Source: Chloroflexota bacterium (GTDB lineage Bacteria; Chloroflexota; Anaerolineae; Promineifilales; Promineifilaceae). Taken from it: 64,000 nt of DNA. Where the stretch lies: assembly GCA_020628815.1 (NCBI GenBank), contig JAHDEN010000002.1:54407-118406 (forward strand), written 5' to 3'. Both the position numbers and the translations under genes were made by a program. Shown here in pieces: positions 1-9,911 of the stretch (positions are counted from its first letter, which is position 1; each line of letters begins with the position of its first letter). A model generated the notes under the pieces. It did no database searches. It was not told the DNA's origin and saw only the letters and a list, made by a program, of their open reading frames with translations.

Positions 1-48
1 TGCCGAAATAAGACATGCGAAAAGAATAGGTTTTAATTTTTTCATCAT
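1..48 (-). CDS. 5' end of a CDS running off the left edge; N-terminus MMKKLKPILFACLISA looks like a signal peptide/lipoprotein leader
   Basis: ATGATG on the minus strand at 46-48/43-45 followed by 16 open codons with basic then hydrophobic residues. Confidence 0.45.
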   Translation of the reverse strand, partial: MMKKLKPILFACLISA

Positions 49-254
49 TTATTTAAACCTTGCACAAATTGTTGGTCGAATATGAAATTGTGAATCACAC
101 AAGCTTGATTGCGAAGCTAAGTCGGCCCCAAGCTCCCTCATGATATTGAATAATGATGAATTTAAACGCTAAGATGTTAGGAAATTAAGCAGGCTCCCCT
201 CCAAAACAGTACAAATTTCCTTAGGAACAGAATGCAGGTTACGGCCGGTGAATT

Positions 255-1814
255 TTACTTCATCCCCATTTTTTCTTTGCTCAGTTTGATTGGAAATTTT
301 GATCGAAGTTTGGCGTCTAATTCGGCCGAAATATGATCAGGATAATGGGTTTTTAAAACCTTCCGCACCTTTTTCTTCGCCTGGTCAAAAATATCAGGGG
401 ACCCTTCTGACTCCCAAACGCCAGGTGCAGAGCGGTCTGCAATCTCGGGATAAAGAAAATCGGTTTCCATTCTCGAAATCGTTTGAGGATGGCCTAAATA
501 ATGCCCTGGCCCCAACACCGTCTCTCGAATTACATCAATCGATAAGGTTTCGTCATTCACTTCTAGCCCCGCTAAAACCCGTTGTGCAACCCCCAACATA
601 TCGTTATCGATCACCATCGCTTCCAATGAGCAGCCCATAAGGCTACCAAGCATCCCGGCCGATTCTAAGATGCGATTTGCCCCTGCCAACCCGGCAGTGA
701 CCGCTGTTATTCCCTTCTCAAACCCGGCTTGAGCATCTGGCAATTTCGAATCACTCATGCAAGCGGCAACACTTGTAGGGAGGTCGTAATATCGGCCGAT
801 TTGAGCGCAAGAAGCCATCATTAGCGCCTCTTCACCGCTACCGCCAGAAAAAGCGCCTGTTCGCAGATCTGACACAAAAGGCCAAATGGCAAACGTCATG
901 GGGCAGCCCGGCCGGATCATATTCACGATAGACAAGCATGCCAGCCCTTCTGCCGTGACTTGCGCCAGCGTCCCCGCCAATGCGGCCGGGGCCGTAGCGC
1001 CTGCTTGGGGTGCAATCGCAATATCGCTAATCAAACCCAATCGGCTTGACTTCACCAGAACGTTCAAATTATCTTCCCCAAACTTAAGAGGAGAGACTAT
1101 CGGGCAACCGCCAAATGAAACAAACGGCCGCTCAATAAATTTACCCGGTCCACCAGCCACCATATCAAACATCTCTAGGGCCGCATCAATGCTATTAACA
1201 TCTTGAAACGTCATTTCACACGGTTTTTGTGTAGATGTGATGGCGACATAGGCGACATTTAGATCGTGAACAAATAAATCTTGTAATTCATTTGGGATCA
1301 CGGTCTGCCCAAATTGATGTATGTTGTCTAAGGTATCAACCAGGCGGCCGCAATCATATAAATCTTCTAAAGTCGAAGATCTAAACGTCAGCGACTCAGG
1401 GTCAAGCATGGTGACCGCTTCACCACTCGTAGCGTAATTGACGTGATACCCCCCGACAACTACGTCAGAAAAGGCGGAGCTTCGGCTGTGGACGGTGTAA
1501 CTTTTAGCAGCTACAGCGATCAAATCCTCGACCAATGCAGCAGGGAAACACAATCTCCCATGCTCATTTACAAACGCACCTTTTTGGGTTGCTAACTCAA
1601 CCACCTCTTGAGTGGCATCTGCAATTCCGATCGTTTCTAATATTTCAAGCGCCGCTTTATTGATTTTTTCTAAATCGGTATCGGTCAGTGGTTTATAGGT
1701 TCCACCGATCAGCCCAGCCTTGACCGGCCGTTTCTGCGAGGCAGCCTCGCGCAATGCGATTCGCCCTTCACGCCCTCTCCCCTTCCGCCTTGATTTTTTT
1801 GTTCCAGTTTCCAT
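255..1814 (-). CDS. MttB-family (trimethylamine methyltransferase-like) protein, no in-frame amber codon
   Basis: 519-aa ORF with overall similarity to the MttB superfamily (GGCPIVSPLKFGEDN, ESAGMLGSLMGCSLEAMVIDNDMLG, GPGHYLGHPQT). Confidence 0.85.
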   Translation of the reverse strand: METGTKKSRRKGRGREGRIALREAASQKRPVKAGLIGGTYKPLTDTDLEKINKAALEILETIGIADATQEVVELATQKGAFVNEHGRLCFPAALVEDLIAVAAKSYTVHSRSSAFSDVVVGGYHVNYATSGEAVTMLDPESLTFRSSTLEDLYDCGRLVDTLDNIHQFGQTVIPNELQDLFVHDLNVAYVAITSTQKPCEMTFQDVNSIDAALEMFDMVAGGPGKFIERPFVSFGGCPIVSPLKFGEDNLNVLVKSSRLGLISDIAIAPQAGATAPAALAGTLAQVTAEGLACLSIVNMIRPGCPMTFAIWPFVSDLRTGAFSGGSGEEALMMASCAQIGRYYDLPTSVAACMSDSKLPDAQAGFEKGITAVTAGLAGANRILESAGMLGSLMGCSLEAMVIDNDMLGVAQRVLAGLEVNDETLSIDVIRETVLGPGHYLGHPQTISRMETDFLYPEIADRSAPGVWESEGSPDIFDQAKKKVRKVLKTHYPDHISAELDAKLRSKFPIKLSKEKMGMK

Positions 1815-1815
1815 G

Positions 1816-3129
1816 TTATCCCGCTAAGGCTAATTGCAAGCCTTCTTCAAAACGGGTCAATGCTTCTTCTGCGTCAGCATCAGAGTGGGCCGCACAAACG
1901 AAGAATGGTTCAATGCCCCCTTTCTCGGGCATCACCCCATGATTGTTCATATATTCGTAAATTTGCTCAGACAGCTTCCAGTTTGGGATTGTCTTTAGTT
2001 CTCGCCAATCTCTTGGCGCTTTTTCCGAGAAGCAGACCCCAAACATTCCAGGGGCTCCGTTGATAGAAACCGGAACACTGTGTCTGGCACAAATCTCTTT
2101 AATGCCATCCTGAAGCAGCATGCCGTGCTTTTCTATTTTGGGGAAAACCTTATCTTCTTGAATGAGTTGAAGCACAGCATCAGCAGCGGCCGTTGAAACC
2201 ACATTACCCGTATACGTCCCCCCTTGAAATACTCCCCCATATTTCAAATTCATCATGATCTCTTTCTTTCCACCAAAAGCAGCAACCGGAAAACCATTAC
2301 CCATCGCTTTGGCATAGGTCGATAAATCTGGAATCACGCCGAAAAATTCCCGTGCACCGCCGGGAGCAATGCGGAATCCCGTTTTGACCTCATCAAAGAT
2401 CAGCACAATTCCATATTGGTCACACACGCTTCTCAAAAACGGCAAAAATGATGGGTCGGGAATCAGCGCATTGGCATTGCCAAGCATCGGCTCAACAATA
2501 ATCGCCGCAATTTCTTCCCCTTTTTCGCTTAGGATTTCGGCCAGCACTTCCTCGTCATTCCATGGGGAGAGAATAATCAGATCATTAAAGGCTTGTGGCA
2601 CACCCAAGCTATTTCCCACAGCTTTCGGCCGACGTCGATCTCCAACCGCATCTAGTGAAGCACCCATTGTTGACCACATCACAGTGTCATGAGCTCCGTG
2701 ATAAGACCCTTCGAACTTGAGGACCAATTCCCGGCCGGTTGTTCCACGTGCCAGCCGAATCGCATGCATCGTGCACTCCGTTCCAGTGTTTGCCAGGCGA
2801 GCCATTTCAACACCCGGGCACAGGTCAATAATGCGTTCACAAACGCTTACCTCATATTTTTGTGTCCCGGCAAAACTAACGCCATGATCAATCGCTTCCT
2901 TAACCCTTTCGTTTACATATTCATTCCCATGCCCCACTAAAACAGGCCCCCAACCCAATCGGTAATCGATAAAGCGATTCCCGTCAAAGTCATACAAATA
3001 CCCCCCGTGTGCATCAGCAACAACGACAGACTCTTCATCCCCATAATATCGATAATTTGAGCTCACCCCAAACGGTGTCACATCTCTAGCTCTCTGGAAA
3101 AATTGGTTTGATTTCGTTCTATTTAGCAT
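1816..3129 (-). CDS. Class-III PLP aminotransferase, glutamate-1-semialdehyde 2,1-aminomutase-like
   Basis: LIFDEVKTGFRIAPGGAREFFGVIPDLSTYAKAMGNGFPVAAFGG = PLP-Lys region; NTGTECTMHAIRLARGTTGR. Confidence 0.85.
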   Translation of the reverse strand: MLNRTKSNQFFQRARDVTPFGVSSNYRYYGDEESVVVADAHGGYLYDFDGNRFIDYRLGWGPVLVGHGNEYVNERVKEAIDHGVSFAGTQKYEVSVCERIIDLCPGVEMARLANTGTECTMHAIRLARGTTGRELVLKFEGSYHGAHDTVMWSTMGASLDAVGDRRRPKAVGNSLGVPQAFNDLIILSPWNDEEVLAEILSEKGEEIAAIIVEPMLGNANALIPDPSFLPFLRSVCDQYGIVLIFDEVKTGFRIAPGGAREFFGVIPDLSTYAKAMGNGFPVAAFGGKKEIMMNLKYGGVFQGGTYTGNVVSTAAADAVLQLIQEDKVFPKIEKHGMLLQDGIKEICARHSVPVSINGAPGMFGVCFSEKAPRDWRELKTIPNWKLSEQIYEYMNNHGVMPEKGGIEPFFVCAAHSDADAEEALTRFEEGLQLALAG

Positions 3130-3541
3130 GCCTTACTAATTTCCTAGCTTTTTTAGACTTTTTCACGCAAGTACAATTTGCTCGTGAATCATAATACATT
3201 TTAATAAACGTGCCGACCTTATCATATTGAAAATTTCAGACCTTCTGCTTTCGAACAAGCACCATCCCCCCCGGCCAACAGTCATATTTTCAATCTTTAA
3301 ACAACGCGACCTATCCTCACACGACTAAACCTGTAACCGGATATGTAAGGTCTTTTATCTAACTTTACTTAAGAACAAAGTAGAATTTAATGCCGATTTG
3401 GATCAGTTACCACCAAGCAACAAAAAAGCACTACACACAAGTATCCACAACAAAAAAAGCCGCAAAAGCACCTATCAATCTTCGCCGTTTTTACTGATCC
3501 CTTTACGTTTAAAAAGCCCTTGCCAGAGGCATTACTAATTT

Positions 3542-5149
3542 TTGTATTACGACAAGAAAATGAAAGTTACACAAAACAAGTTGTGGACCTCGACGAGCGA
3601 AATACGGGGGTTACTGTTAGTTATCCTAGGCATCTTTTCATTAGCCTTCTTTTTTAGCTGGTGGTTTACCAATTCCCGCCTAACTAACACTTGGCTGGTC
3701 GTCGCTTTCATATTTGCAATCGTTTATGGATTGGGTCAAATTTTAGCCAGTTGGTTCCTCTATCTGGCTACCCATCAAGCCAATTCAAGAAACTTCTCCA
3801 ATTTATCTAAAACAACCAATCTAACCGTTGATGTTTTTGTCACCGCCTGTGGCGAAGACTTTAAAATGATTGCAAGGTCTCTCGAAGCAGCTTGTGAGCT
3901 CAATGGACCACATAAAACTTGGCTTCTAGATGATTTAGGTGATCCCGCTCTTGAAAGCTTAGCTGCTCAATTTGGCGCTGGATACTTAACACGTGACGGA
4001 CATGAAAACGCAAAAGCGGGAAATGTAAATGCAGCTCTTGAGAAAACAGACGGGGATATCATCGTTATTTTTGATATAGATCATATTCCAAGCCCAAAAT
4101 TTCTGGAACGCACAATTTGGCACTTCGAAGATCCGTCTGTCGGGTTTATCCAAGTCATGCCCACATTTTCTAACAATGCAGATGGCTGGGTTGCGCAGGC
4201 AGCGGCAGAGACGAGCTTAGACTTTTACAACCCCACCTCAAAAGGGATGGATGGGTTGCGAAGCGTCACAAAAATGGGGACGAATTCGTTGATCCGCCGG
4301 AAAGCCTTACTGGATATTGGCGGTTATCAGTCTGGTTTAGCCGAAGATTTGGCAACATCCCTAAATTTGCATGCAAAAGGATGGGAATCTGTCTACGTTG
4401 CAGAACCCCTGGCACCGGGACTGGTTCCTTCAGACTTAGCCTCTTGGTTTACGCAACAGCTCAAATGGGCGAGAGGTGTCTTCGAGCTTCTACTTACAAA
4501 GTTCGTTGTGCTATTCCCAAAATTCAGCTGGGGCCAAAAAATCGCCTATATCGTTCGAACCACAAAATACTGGATAGGGTTAGTTACCTTCATCCATATC
4601 GCCCTAACGATTGTCTTTTTGTTTTCCAACTCTTCAATCGGCCGGGCTGGATTCGAAAACTATCTGCTTCACTTATTTCCGTTAGCTATCGCAGACTCAA
4701 TCATACGGATGCTGGCTCTAAGACGCTGGCATTACCCTAGCATTGAAGCCATTAACCAAAGGCGTGCTGTGGCTTTAGTCTACGGGACATGGCCCGTCTA
4801 TACGCTAGCTTGGTTCATGGCAATCTTCCGTATCCCATTGCGGTTCAGGCCAACGCCAAAAGACAACGGAGGAATAAGAGGATATTGGTTGGCACCTCAA
4901 ATTTTGGCCTTTTTACTCTTAATCGGTGGTGTGATTTACACAATGACACTAGCCAGCCACCCCATAAATTGGCTAACAATCGGCTTTGCCCTCATCCAGA
5001 TCATGATCCACTTCAACTTTTTGTGGTTCTCATTTCCATCTTTAACTTTCTGGTCAAAAAGACTCCAAAATAGTGATCAAAACGATATTAGCGAGCGGTA
5101 TTTACATGCAAGCGGATCGAGCACATTGACCCAAAGGATATCTGATTAA
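3542..5149 (+). CDS. Family 2 glycosyltransferase, cellulose-synthase-like, multi-TM
   Basis: DxD in VIFDIDHIPSP, QQLKWARG (QxxRW-like), several predicted TM segments. Confidence 0.85.
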   Translation: MYYDKKMKVTQNKLWTSTSEIRGLLLVILGIFSLAFFFSWWFTNSRLTNTWLVVAFIFAIVYGLGQILASWFLYLATHQANSRNFSNLSKTTNLTVDVFVTACGEDFKMIARSLEAACELNGPHKTWLLDDLGDPALESLAAQFGAGYLTRDGHENAKAGNVNAALEKTDGDIIVIFDIDHIPSPKFLERTIWHFEDPSVGFIQVMPTFSNNADGWVAQAAAETSLDFYNPTSKGMDGLRSVTKMGTNSLIRRKALLDIGGYQSGLAEDLATSLNLHAKGWESVYVAEPLAPGLVPSDLASWFTQQLKWARGVFELLLTKFVVLFPKFSWGQKIAYIVRTTKYWIGLVTFIHIALTIVFLFSNSSIGRAGFENYLLHLFPLAIADSIIRMLALRRWHYPSIEAINQRRAVALVYGTWPVYTLAWFMAIFRIPLRFRPTPKDNGGIRGYWLAPQILAFLLLIGGVIYTMTLASHPINWLTIGFALIQIMIHFNFLWFSFPSLTFWSKRLQNSDQNDISERYLHASGSSTLTQRISD

Positions 5150-5151
5150 CG

Positions 5152-6615
5152 ATGCAAAATTTGAGAATCCTAATGGTCAATCTTGGGCTTCCCCCAGAGA
5201 GTTTAGGAGGGACAGAGTATTACACCCTAAATGTGTCAAAAGCGTTAATCGAGAACGGGCACACGGTTGGGGCTTTTTGTGCAATAAATAATTTAAGCAA
5301 CAAAAGATATTCTGTGACCAAGTCGGTTCAAGAGGGTGTTCAAGTTTACCGCGTAGCCAACTCTCACTTGTATGCTAGGCAGTTCAATGACTTCTTTGTC
5401 GACAAAAAGATTGATTCAATTTTCTCCGAGGTCTTAAAAGAGTTTAAGCCCGATCTTATTCACTTTCACCATTTAGCATATTTGTCAGCGACATTGCCAG
5501 AAATTGCTGACAGCTTAAACATTCCATCCATCATGACCTTGCATGATTATTGGTATATGTGTTTCCGTAGCCGCCTTTTAAAATTCAACAACAAAATCTG
5601 TTCTGGACCACAAGAAGGCAGTCAATGCGCTGCATGTGATGATGGGAAATCTCCACATCCGATGAAAGTGGCAAAATATCCAAGGCTACTACAATTTTCC
5701 CACTCACCTTCAATCAAAAAGTTAATCACGACAGGTCTCCAGACAATCTCCCATGAAAAGGTTTCAGCGGTTAGGAATCTCGTGTCTGGAAATGACTCAT
5801 CAACCACGGAAGAGCTTGATAAACCCGATCTTGAAACGCTTAGTAATCATGCTCTCAGGTTTATCACCTTCAAAAAGCAGTTGAGTTTCCCAAAAATAAT
5901 TTTAAGCCCCTCAAAACACCTGAAACAACGTTATGAGGATGCGGGATTTAACAATATTGATTATTTGCCTCTGGGATTTAATAGTTCCCACCCGTTACCA
6001 CCTATCCCGTTTGAAAACACCTTAAAACTCACATTTATTGGCAGTCTTGAAGCTCACAAAGGTTTGCATCAACTGCTGGACGAACTGAGTTTATTAGACA
6101 ACGAATCAATAGCTTTCGAAGTCAATATCCATGGCCATGCAAAAGATCCGATTTATGCGACACAACTGCACAACATGGCTTCAAGTTTAAATAATATTCA
6201 GGTTCATTTTCATGGGGCCTATCAGAGTGACAAGGATTTACGCACTATCTTAAAAAATTGTCACCTTGTCATCTTCCCCTCAATTTGGGAAGAAAACCAC
6301 CCGCTTGTGGTTAGAGAGGCTTTGTTAAACGGTCGGCCGGTCATCGCTTCAAATTTAGGTGGTGCAGGTGAATGCATAACCCATCTTCAAAACGGGCTGC
6401 TATACAACCCGCTAGTTCCTGGCGAGCTTAGCAAAATCATCCACCAGCTGCAGGATGCGGCTTTAATCGATGCTCTTTATGAAGGAGCATGTCGGTCAGA
6501 AATAGCCACGATGGATGATCATGTAAGCCAGCTAACAAAAATGTACAGAAAAATTATCAGCCCAAACCCTTTTGAAAGTGCCTCAACTCCTCCAGCACAA
6601 CTTTCAGTTTCCTAA
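5152..6615 (+). CDS. GT4-type glycosyltransferase
   Basis: N-terminal LGGTEYYTLNVSKALIENGH; C-terminal HGAYQSDKDLRTILKNCHLVIFPSIWEENHPLVVREALLNGRPVIASNLGGAGE. Confidence 0.85.
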   Translation: MQNLRILMVNLGLPPESLGGTEYYTLNVSKALIENGHTVGAFCAINNLSNKRYSVTKSVQEGVQVYRVANSHLYARQFNDFFVDKKIDSIFSEVLKEFKPDLIHFHHLAYLSATLPEIADSLNIPSIMTLHDYWYMCFRSRLLKFNNKICSGPQEGSQCAACDDGKSPHPMKVAKYPRLLQFSHSPSIKKLITTGLQTISHEKVSAVRNLVSGNDSSTTEELDKPDLETLSNHALRFITFKKQLSFPKIILSPSKHLKQRYEDAGFNNIDYLPLGFNSSHPLPPIPFENTLKLTFIGSLEAHKGLHQLLDELSLLDNESIAFEVNIHGHAKDPIYATQLHNMASSLNNIQVHFHGAYQSDKDLRTILKNCHLVIFPSIWEENHPLVVREALLNGRPVIASNLGGAGECITHLQNGLLYNPLVPGELSKIIHQLQDAALIDALYEGACRSEIATMDDHVSQLTKMYRKIISPNPFESASTPPAQLSVS

Positions 6616-6646
6616 CTGATTATCGAGAAGTAACAAAAAATGTAAA

Positions 6647-9145
6647 ATGCCAAATTCAAATAACATCACAGCCCCAATTACCGTTATTTCTATGCCTCGG
6701 TCCGGCTCTACGCTAGTTTCCGCAATTTTTGATCAGCATCCACAGGTGCATTCAGTCGGCGAAACAGCAAATTTGATTTTTGATTCTTGGAACGCTGTTG
6801 AATTTTCAAGAGGGGTATTGCGTCCTTCGTTTAATCAGGACGGTAAATTACTAGAAACCTCTGAAAAGGCGGCCGGGGTTATTCAGCAAACTTTCATCTC
6901 ACTATTTAAAAGTCCTATAGATGCATGGTTCCACAAACCAATTGGGATTCCCAAAATTTTGTGGCAGAAATTTGACGACACAGAATGGGCGGAGGCTGCT
7001 GAATGGTATTGGGAAGTGATGTTAAACGCATTCCCAGAAAGCAAATATTTCACCTTGCTCAGGCATCCATGTGATGTTGTTTTATCAACAGAAAAACATC
7101 TTGGGTTTGAGCAGGCATCTACATGGAGACAGCTGGCTTTCATGGCCTACATATTGACCTATCCGACAGCACCGGTCGATTATGCCATTCACTATGAACA
7201 GCTTGTCAACAATAAAGAGGAAACGACAAAAGATCTGTTTGATTACTTAGAGCTGCCTTTTAACGCCAAGGTATTAGAAGCATTTAAAGAGGTTCATATT
7301 GGATCCAAGGGACGCAGAGACGCGGGCTCAATTAGTTCAACACGCAAGGATGAATGGCAGGAAATAGATTCAACCGCCGTTACTCGCTCCCAATTAACCC
7401 TGATCGAAAATCTGTTCAATAAATTTGGATACCCGATAAGTTGGCCGGAGCAACTTACCGAGCTTGAAGAAAGTGATCAAAACGTAGATTGCAGCTTAAA
7501 TGGATCGCCATCAACAGAAGATTTGCTTGATTCGATCGAAAAATTAAACAGCAACATAGAGAATATCCATATGGATTACTCCGTCCGGTTGATTAAGTTA
7601 AATACTGAGAAATGGCAGGCGATAAAAAATAAAAACGGATCGACTCAAGAATTAAACAAATTAAGAGCTAAAACGGCCCATCTTGATAACCAAATCAACG
7701 ATATTATGAACAGTCGAGGAGGCAGGGCTTTACAAAAATATTGGATGTTGGCAGATCGCGTCAAAGGTTTGTTACGCAAAGGACCTGAACCAACGGGTCC
7801 GCACTTAAACGGGGTGAAGACGGATACCCCACCGGAAACAACGGACACAAAAGTTAGTCCCCCTTTAGACGCCAAAGAAGCAAGTAAAACGGTGACGTTC
7901 GTTTTGCCGGCCGGTTTTACTCTTGGTGGCGTCACCAACTGGTCAATCGAAATGAGCAAGCGGCTCAACCTAAAAAAGATCCCATCCGCCTTAATCAAGT
8001 ATCGAAATATTGGTCCTGAGTTAGCACTTGAGCATCCGCTCAACACAAGACTAATTAAATGTGATAGTCCACAAATCCCTGTAAAAGCAGAACTGTTGCA
8101 GTTTGAAACTGAATACAGAAAAGTTTTACCCGGCACATTGATACCTAATTACAACCCCAGAACCTATGCGATTTGTGCATCAATAGCCAAGAATGAAGCA
8201 CACAAAATTCGTCTTTTAGGATACGCCCATACAGATGAAGCTTCGTACTATGCAATCTTATTCTTCTATGAAAAACTAATTCACAAGTTTGTAGCGGTAA
8301 GCGACGAAATTGCTGACAAATTAAAAACGTTGATGCCCCATCGATCCGGTGATATTTTGACAAAGCCCTACGGAGTTCAAGTCGATGAGACGGTCAAGAT
8401 AACCAAGCAAAATGAGTCTACGCCACTTAAGTTAGTTTATGCAGGCCGAATCGAACAAATTCAAAAAAGAGCGCTCGATTTTGTAGATCTAGTCAAAGCC
8501 TTGATAGATCAAGATGTCAACTTCCGGTTAAAAATAGTGGGAGACGGCAGCATGAAAGAGGAGCTACAGGCTGGCATTAATGAGCTCGGCCCTGAAGCGC
8601 AACGGGCGGTTACGTTTGTCGAACCACTTGCTCCAACAGCCATGCCCAGCTTATGGGAAGAAGCGGATATTTGCGTACTTGTATCTGAATATGAAGGGAC
8701 CTCAATATCTCTGCTAGAAGCGATGAGCAAAGGCTGTGTTCCCGTCGTCACAGAGGTAAGCGGCGTTCAAAGGGTGATTCAATCGGGCAAAAACGGCTTT
8801 ACATCCCCCATAGGCGATATGGATAAAATGGCGAGTTTGATCAAAAGCCTAGACACGGATAGAGATCGCCTACAAAGCACTGGGACAAATGCACACAAAA
8901 CTATTTATGAGCAGTTTAACTATGATGAATATGTCGATTGGTTTGCTTCTGAATGCGATCAAATCTGGGAACTTCCGCCAAGAAGCTGGAACCATGATGA
9001 ACCGATCTTAATTAATCATAAAGCGATGAAAACTCTAGAGCATTCAATTACTCTCTTTCAGAATCAAATCAACAGCGATTCTCCAAGTTCTTTGACCCAA
9101 TTAAACGATATTAAAGATTATCTTTTTTCCGGAAAAGTGGCATAA
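6647..9145 (+). CDS. Fusion protein: N-terminal sulfotransferase, coiled-coil linker, C-terminal GT4 glycosyltransferase
   Basis: VISMPRSGSTLVSAIFDQHP (PAPS-binding loop), LLRHPCDVVLS; linker about residues 280-420; C-terminus with LVYAGRIEQIQKR and VSEYEGTSISLLEAMSKGCVPVVT. Confidence 0.82.
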   Translation: MPNSNNITAPITVISMPRSGSTLVSAIFDQHPQVHSVGETANLIFDSWNAVEFSRGVLRPSFNQDGKLLETSEKAAGVIQQTFISLFKSPIDAWFHKPIGIPKILWQKFDDTEWAEAAEWYWEVMLNAFPESKYFTLLRHPCDVVLSTEKHLGFEQASTWRQLAFMAYILTYPTAPVDYAIHYEQLVNNKEETTKDLFDYLELPFNAKVLEAFKEVHIGSKGRRDAGSISSTRKDEWQEIDSTAVTRSQLTLIENLFNKFGYPISWPEQLTELEESDQNVDCSLNGSPSTEDLLDSIEKLNSNIENIHMDYSVRLIKLNTEKWQAIKNKNGSTQELNKLRAKTAHLDNQINDIMNSRGGRALQKYWMLADRVKGLLRKGPEPTGPHLNGVKTDTPPETTDTKVSPPLDAKEASKTVTFVLPAGFTLGGVTNWSIEMSKRLNLKKIPSALIKYRNIGPELALEHPLNTRLIKCDSPQIPVKAELLQFETEYRKVLPGTLIPNYNPRTYAICASIAKNEAHKIRLLGYAHTDEASYYAILFFYEKLIHKFVAVSDEIADKLKTLMPHRSGDILTKPYGVQVDETVKITKQNESTPLKLVYAGRIEQIQKRALDFVDLVKALIDQDVNFRLKIVGDGSMKEELQAGINELGPEAQRAVTFVEPLAPTAMPSLWEEADICVLVSEYEGTSISLLEAMSKGCVPVVTEVSGVQRVIQSGKNGFTSPIGDMDKMASLIKSLDTDRDRLQSTGTNAHKTIYEQFNYDEYVDWFASECDQIWELPPRSWNHDEPILINHKAMKTLEHSITLFQNQINSDSPSSLTQLNDIKDYLFSGKVA

Positions 9146-9170
9146 ATCGCCAGACCCAATATAGAGGTCG

Positions 9171-9911
9171 ATGAAAATGAACGTGTCTAAAATTAAAAAT
9201 ATTTTGATTATTGGTATGTCTCACTCTTGGAGTTTGATAAATGCTGCCACACAAAATCGAAACCGGTTCAATGGTGAGCACATTCAATTCAAAAATGAGG
9301 ATTTTATAGAATACGATTATGAAAAGTATTTAGATTTTCAAGTTGACCACAAATTAGCTTTTACTGAACTGGATGCGGCTTTATTATCGATTTTTGGCAA
9401 TGAGCACAATAGTTTTGGGTTATTTGAAAAGCAGGTCCCCTTTTCTCTATTTAACAAAACTTGTGATTTTAATGCCTCAGACAATCCAACTAGACGACAT
9501 TTTGTCCCCAGAGAAATGCTAAAACAGCAAATGAAACTTATTTTAGAAAAAAGAAATACGTTTCTGATACTTAATGCCTTGAAAAAGCAATTTCTAACTA
9601 AGCCTTGTTATTTCATCTGCACGCCACCGCCCATAGCTGATGAAAACCATATTTTAAAGTTTGAAAATTATTATCCAGGTCGGCCGACAAACCAGATTGC
9701 ACCAAGACAATTGAGATTAGAATGCTACAGGTTGCATTGTGAAATTTTGGCAGAGGCGTGCGACCTAATTGATATGCCTTTTCTGCAGTCTCCAGTAGAA
9801 GCAGCTGATACAGATGGATTCTTAAAGGAAACATATTGGCAGGACGATCCGATACATGCCAATTCAAAATATGGGCAGTTAGTATTGTCTCAAATTGAGA
9901 GGCTATTATGA
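9171..9911 (+). CDS. SGNH-hydrolase-like protein
   Basis: N-terminal IGMSHSWSL (GDSL-like block I) and C-terminal DPIHANSKYG (DxxH block V); in tight operon. Confidence 0.5.
   Translation: MKMNVSKIKNILIIGMSHSWSLINAATQNRNRFNGEHIQFKNEDFIEYDYEKYLDFQVDHKLAFTELDAALLSIFGNEHNSFGLFEKQVPFSLFNKTCDFNASDNPTRRHFVPREMLKQQMKLILEKRNTFLILNALKKQFLTKPCYFICTPPPIADENHILKFENYYPGRPTNQIAPRQLRLECYRLHCEILAEACDLIDMPFLQSPVEAADTDGFLKETYWQDDPIHANSKYGQLVLSQIERLL

Noticed and set aside
255-1814. Pyrrolysine-containing MttB
   Set aside because: The ORF is continuous over the full family length with no in-frame TAG, so it is a non-Pyl homologue.
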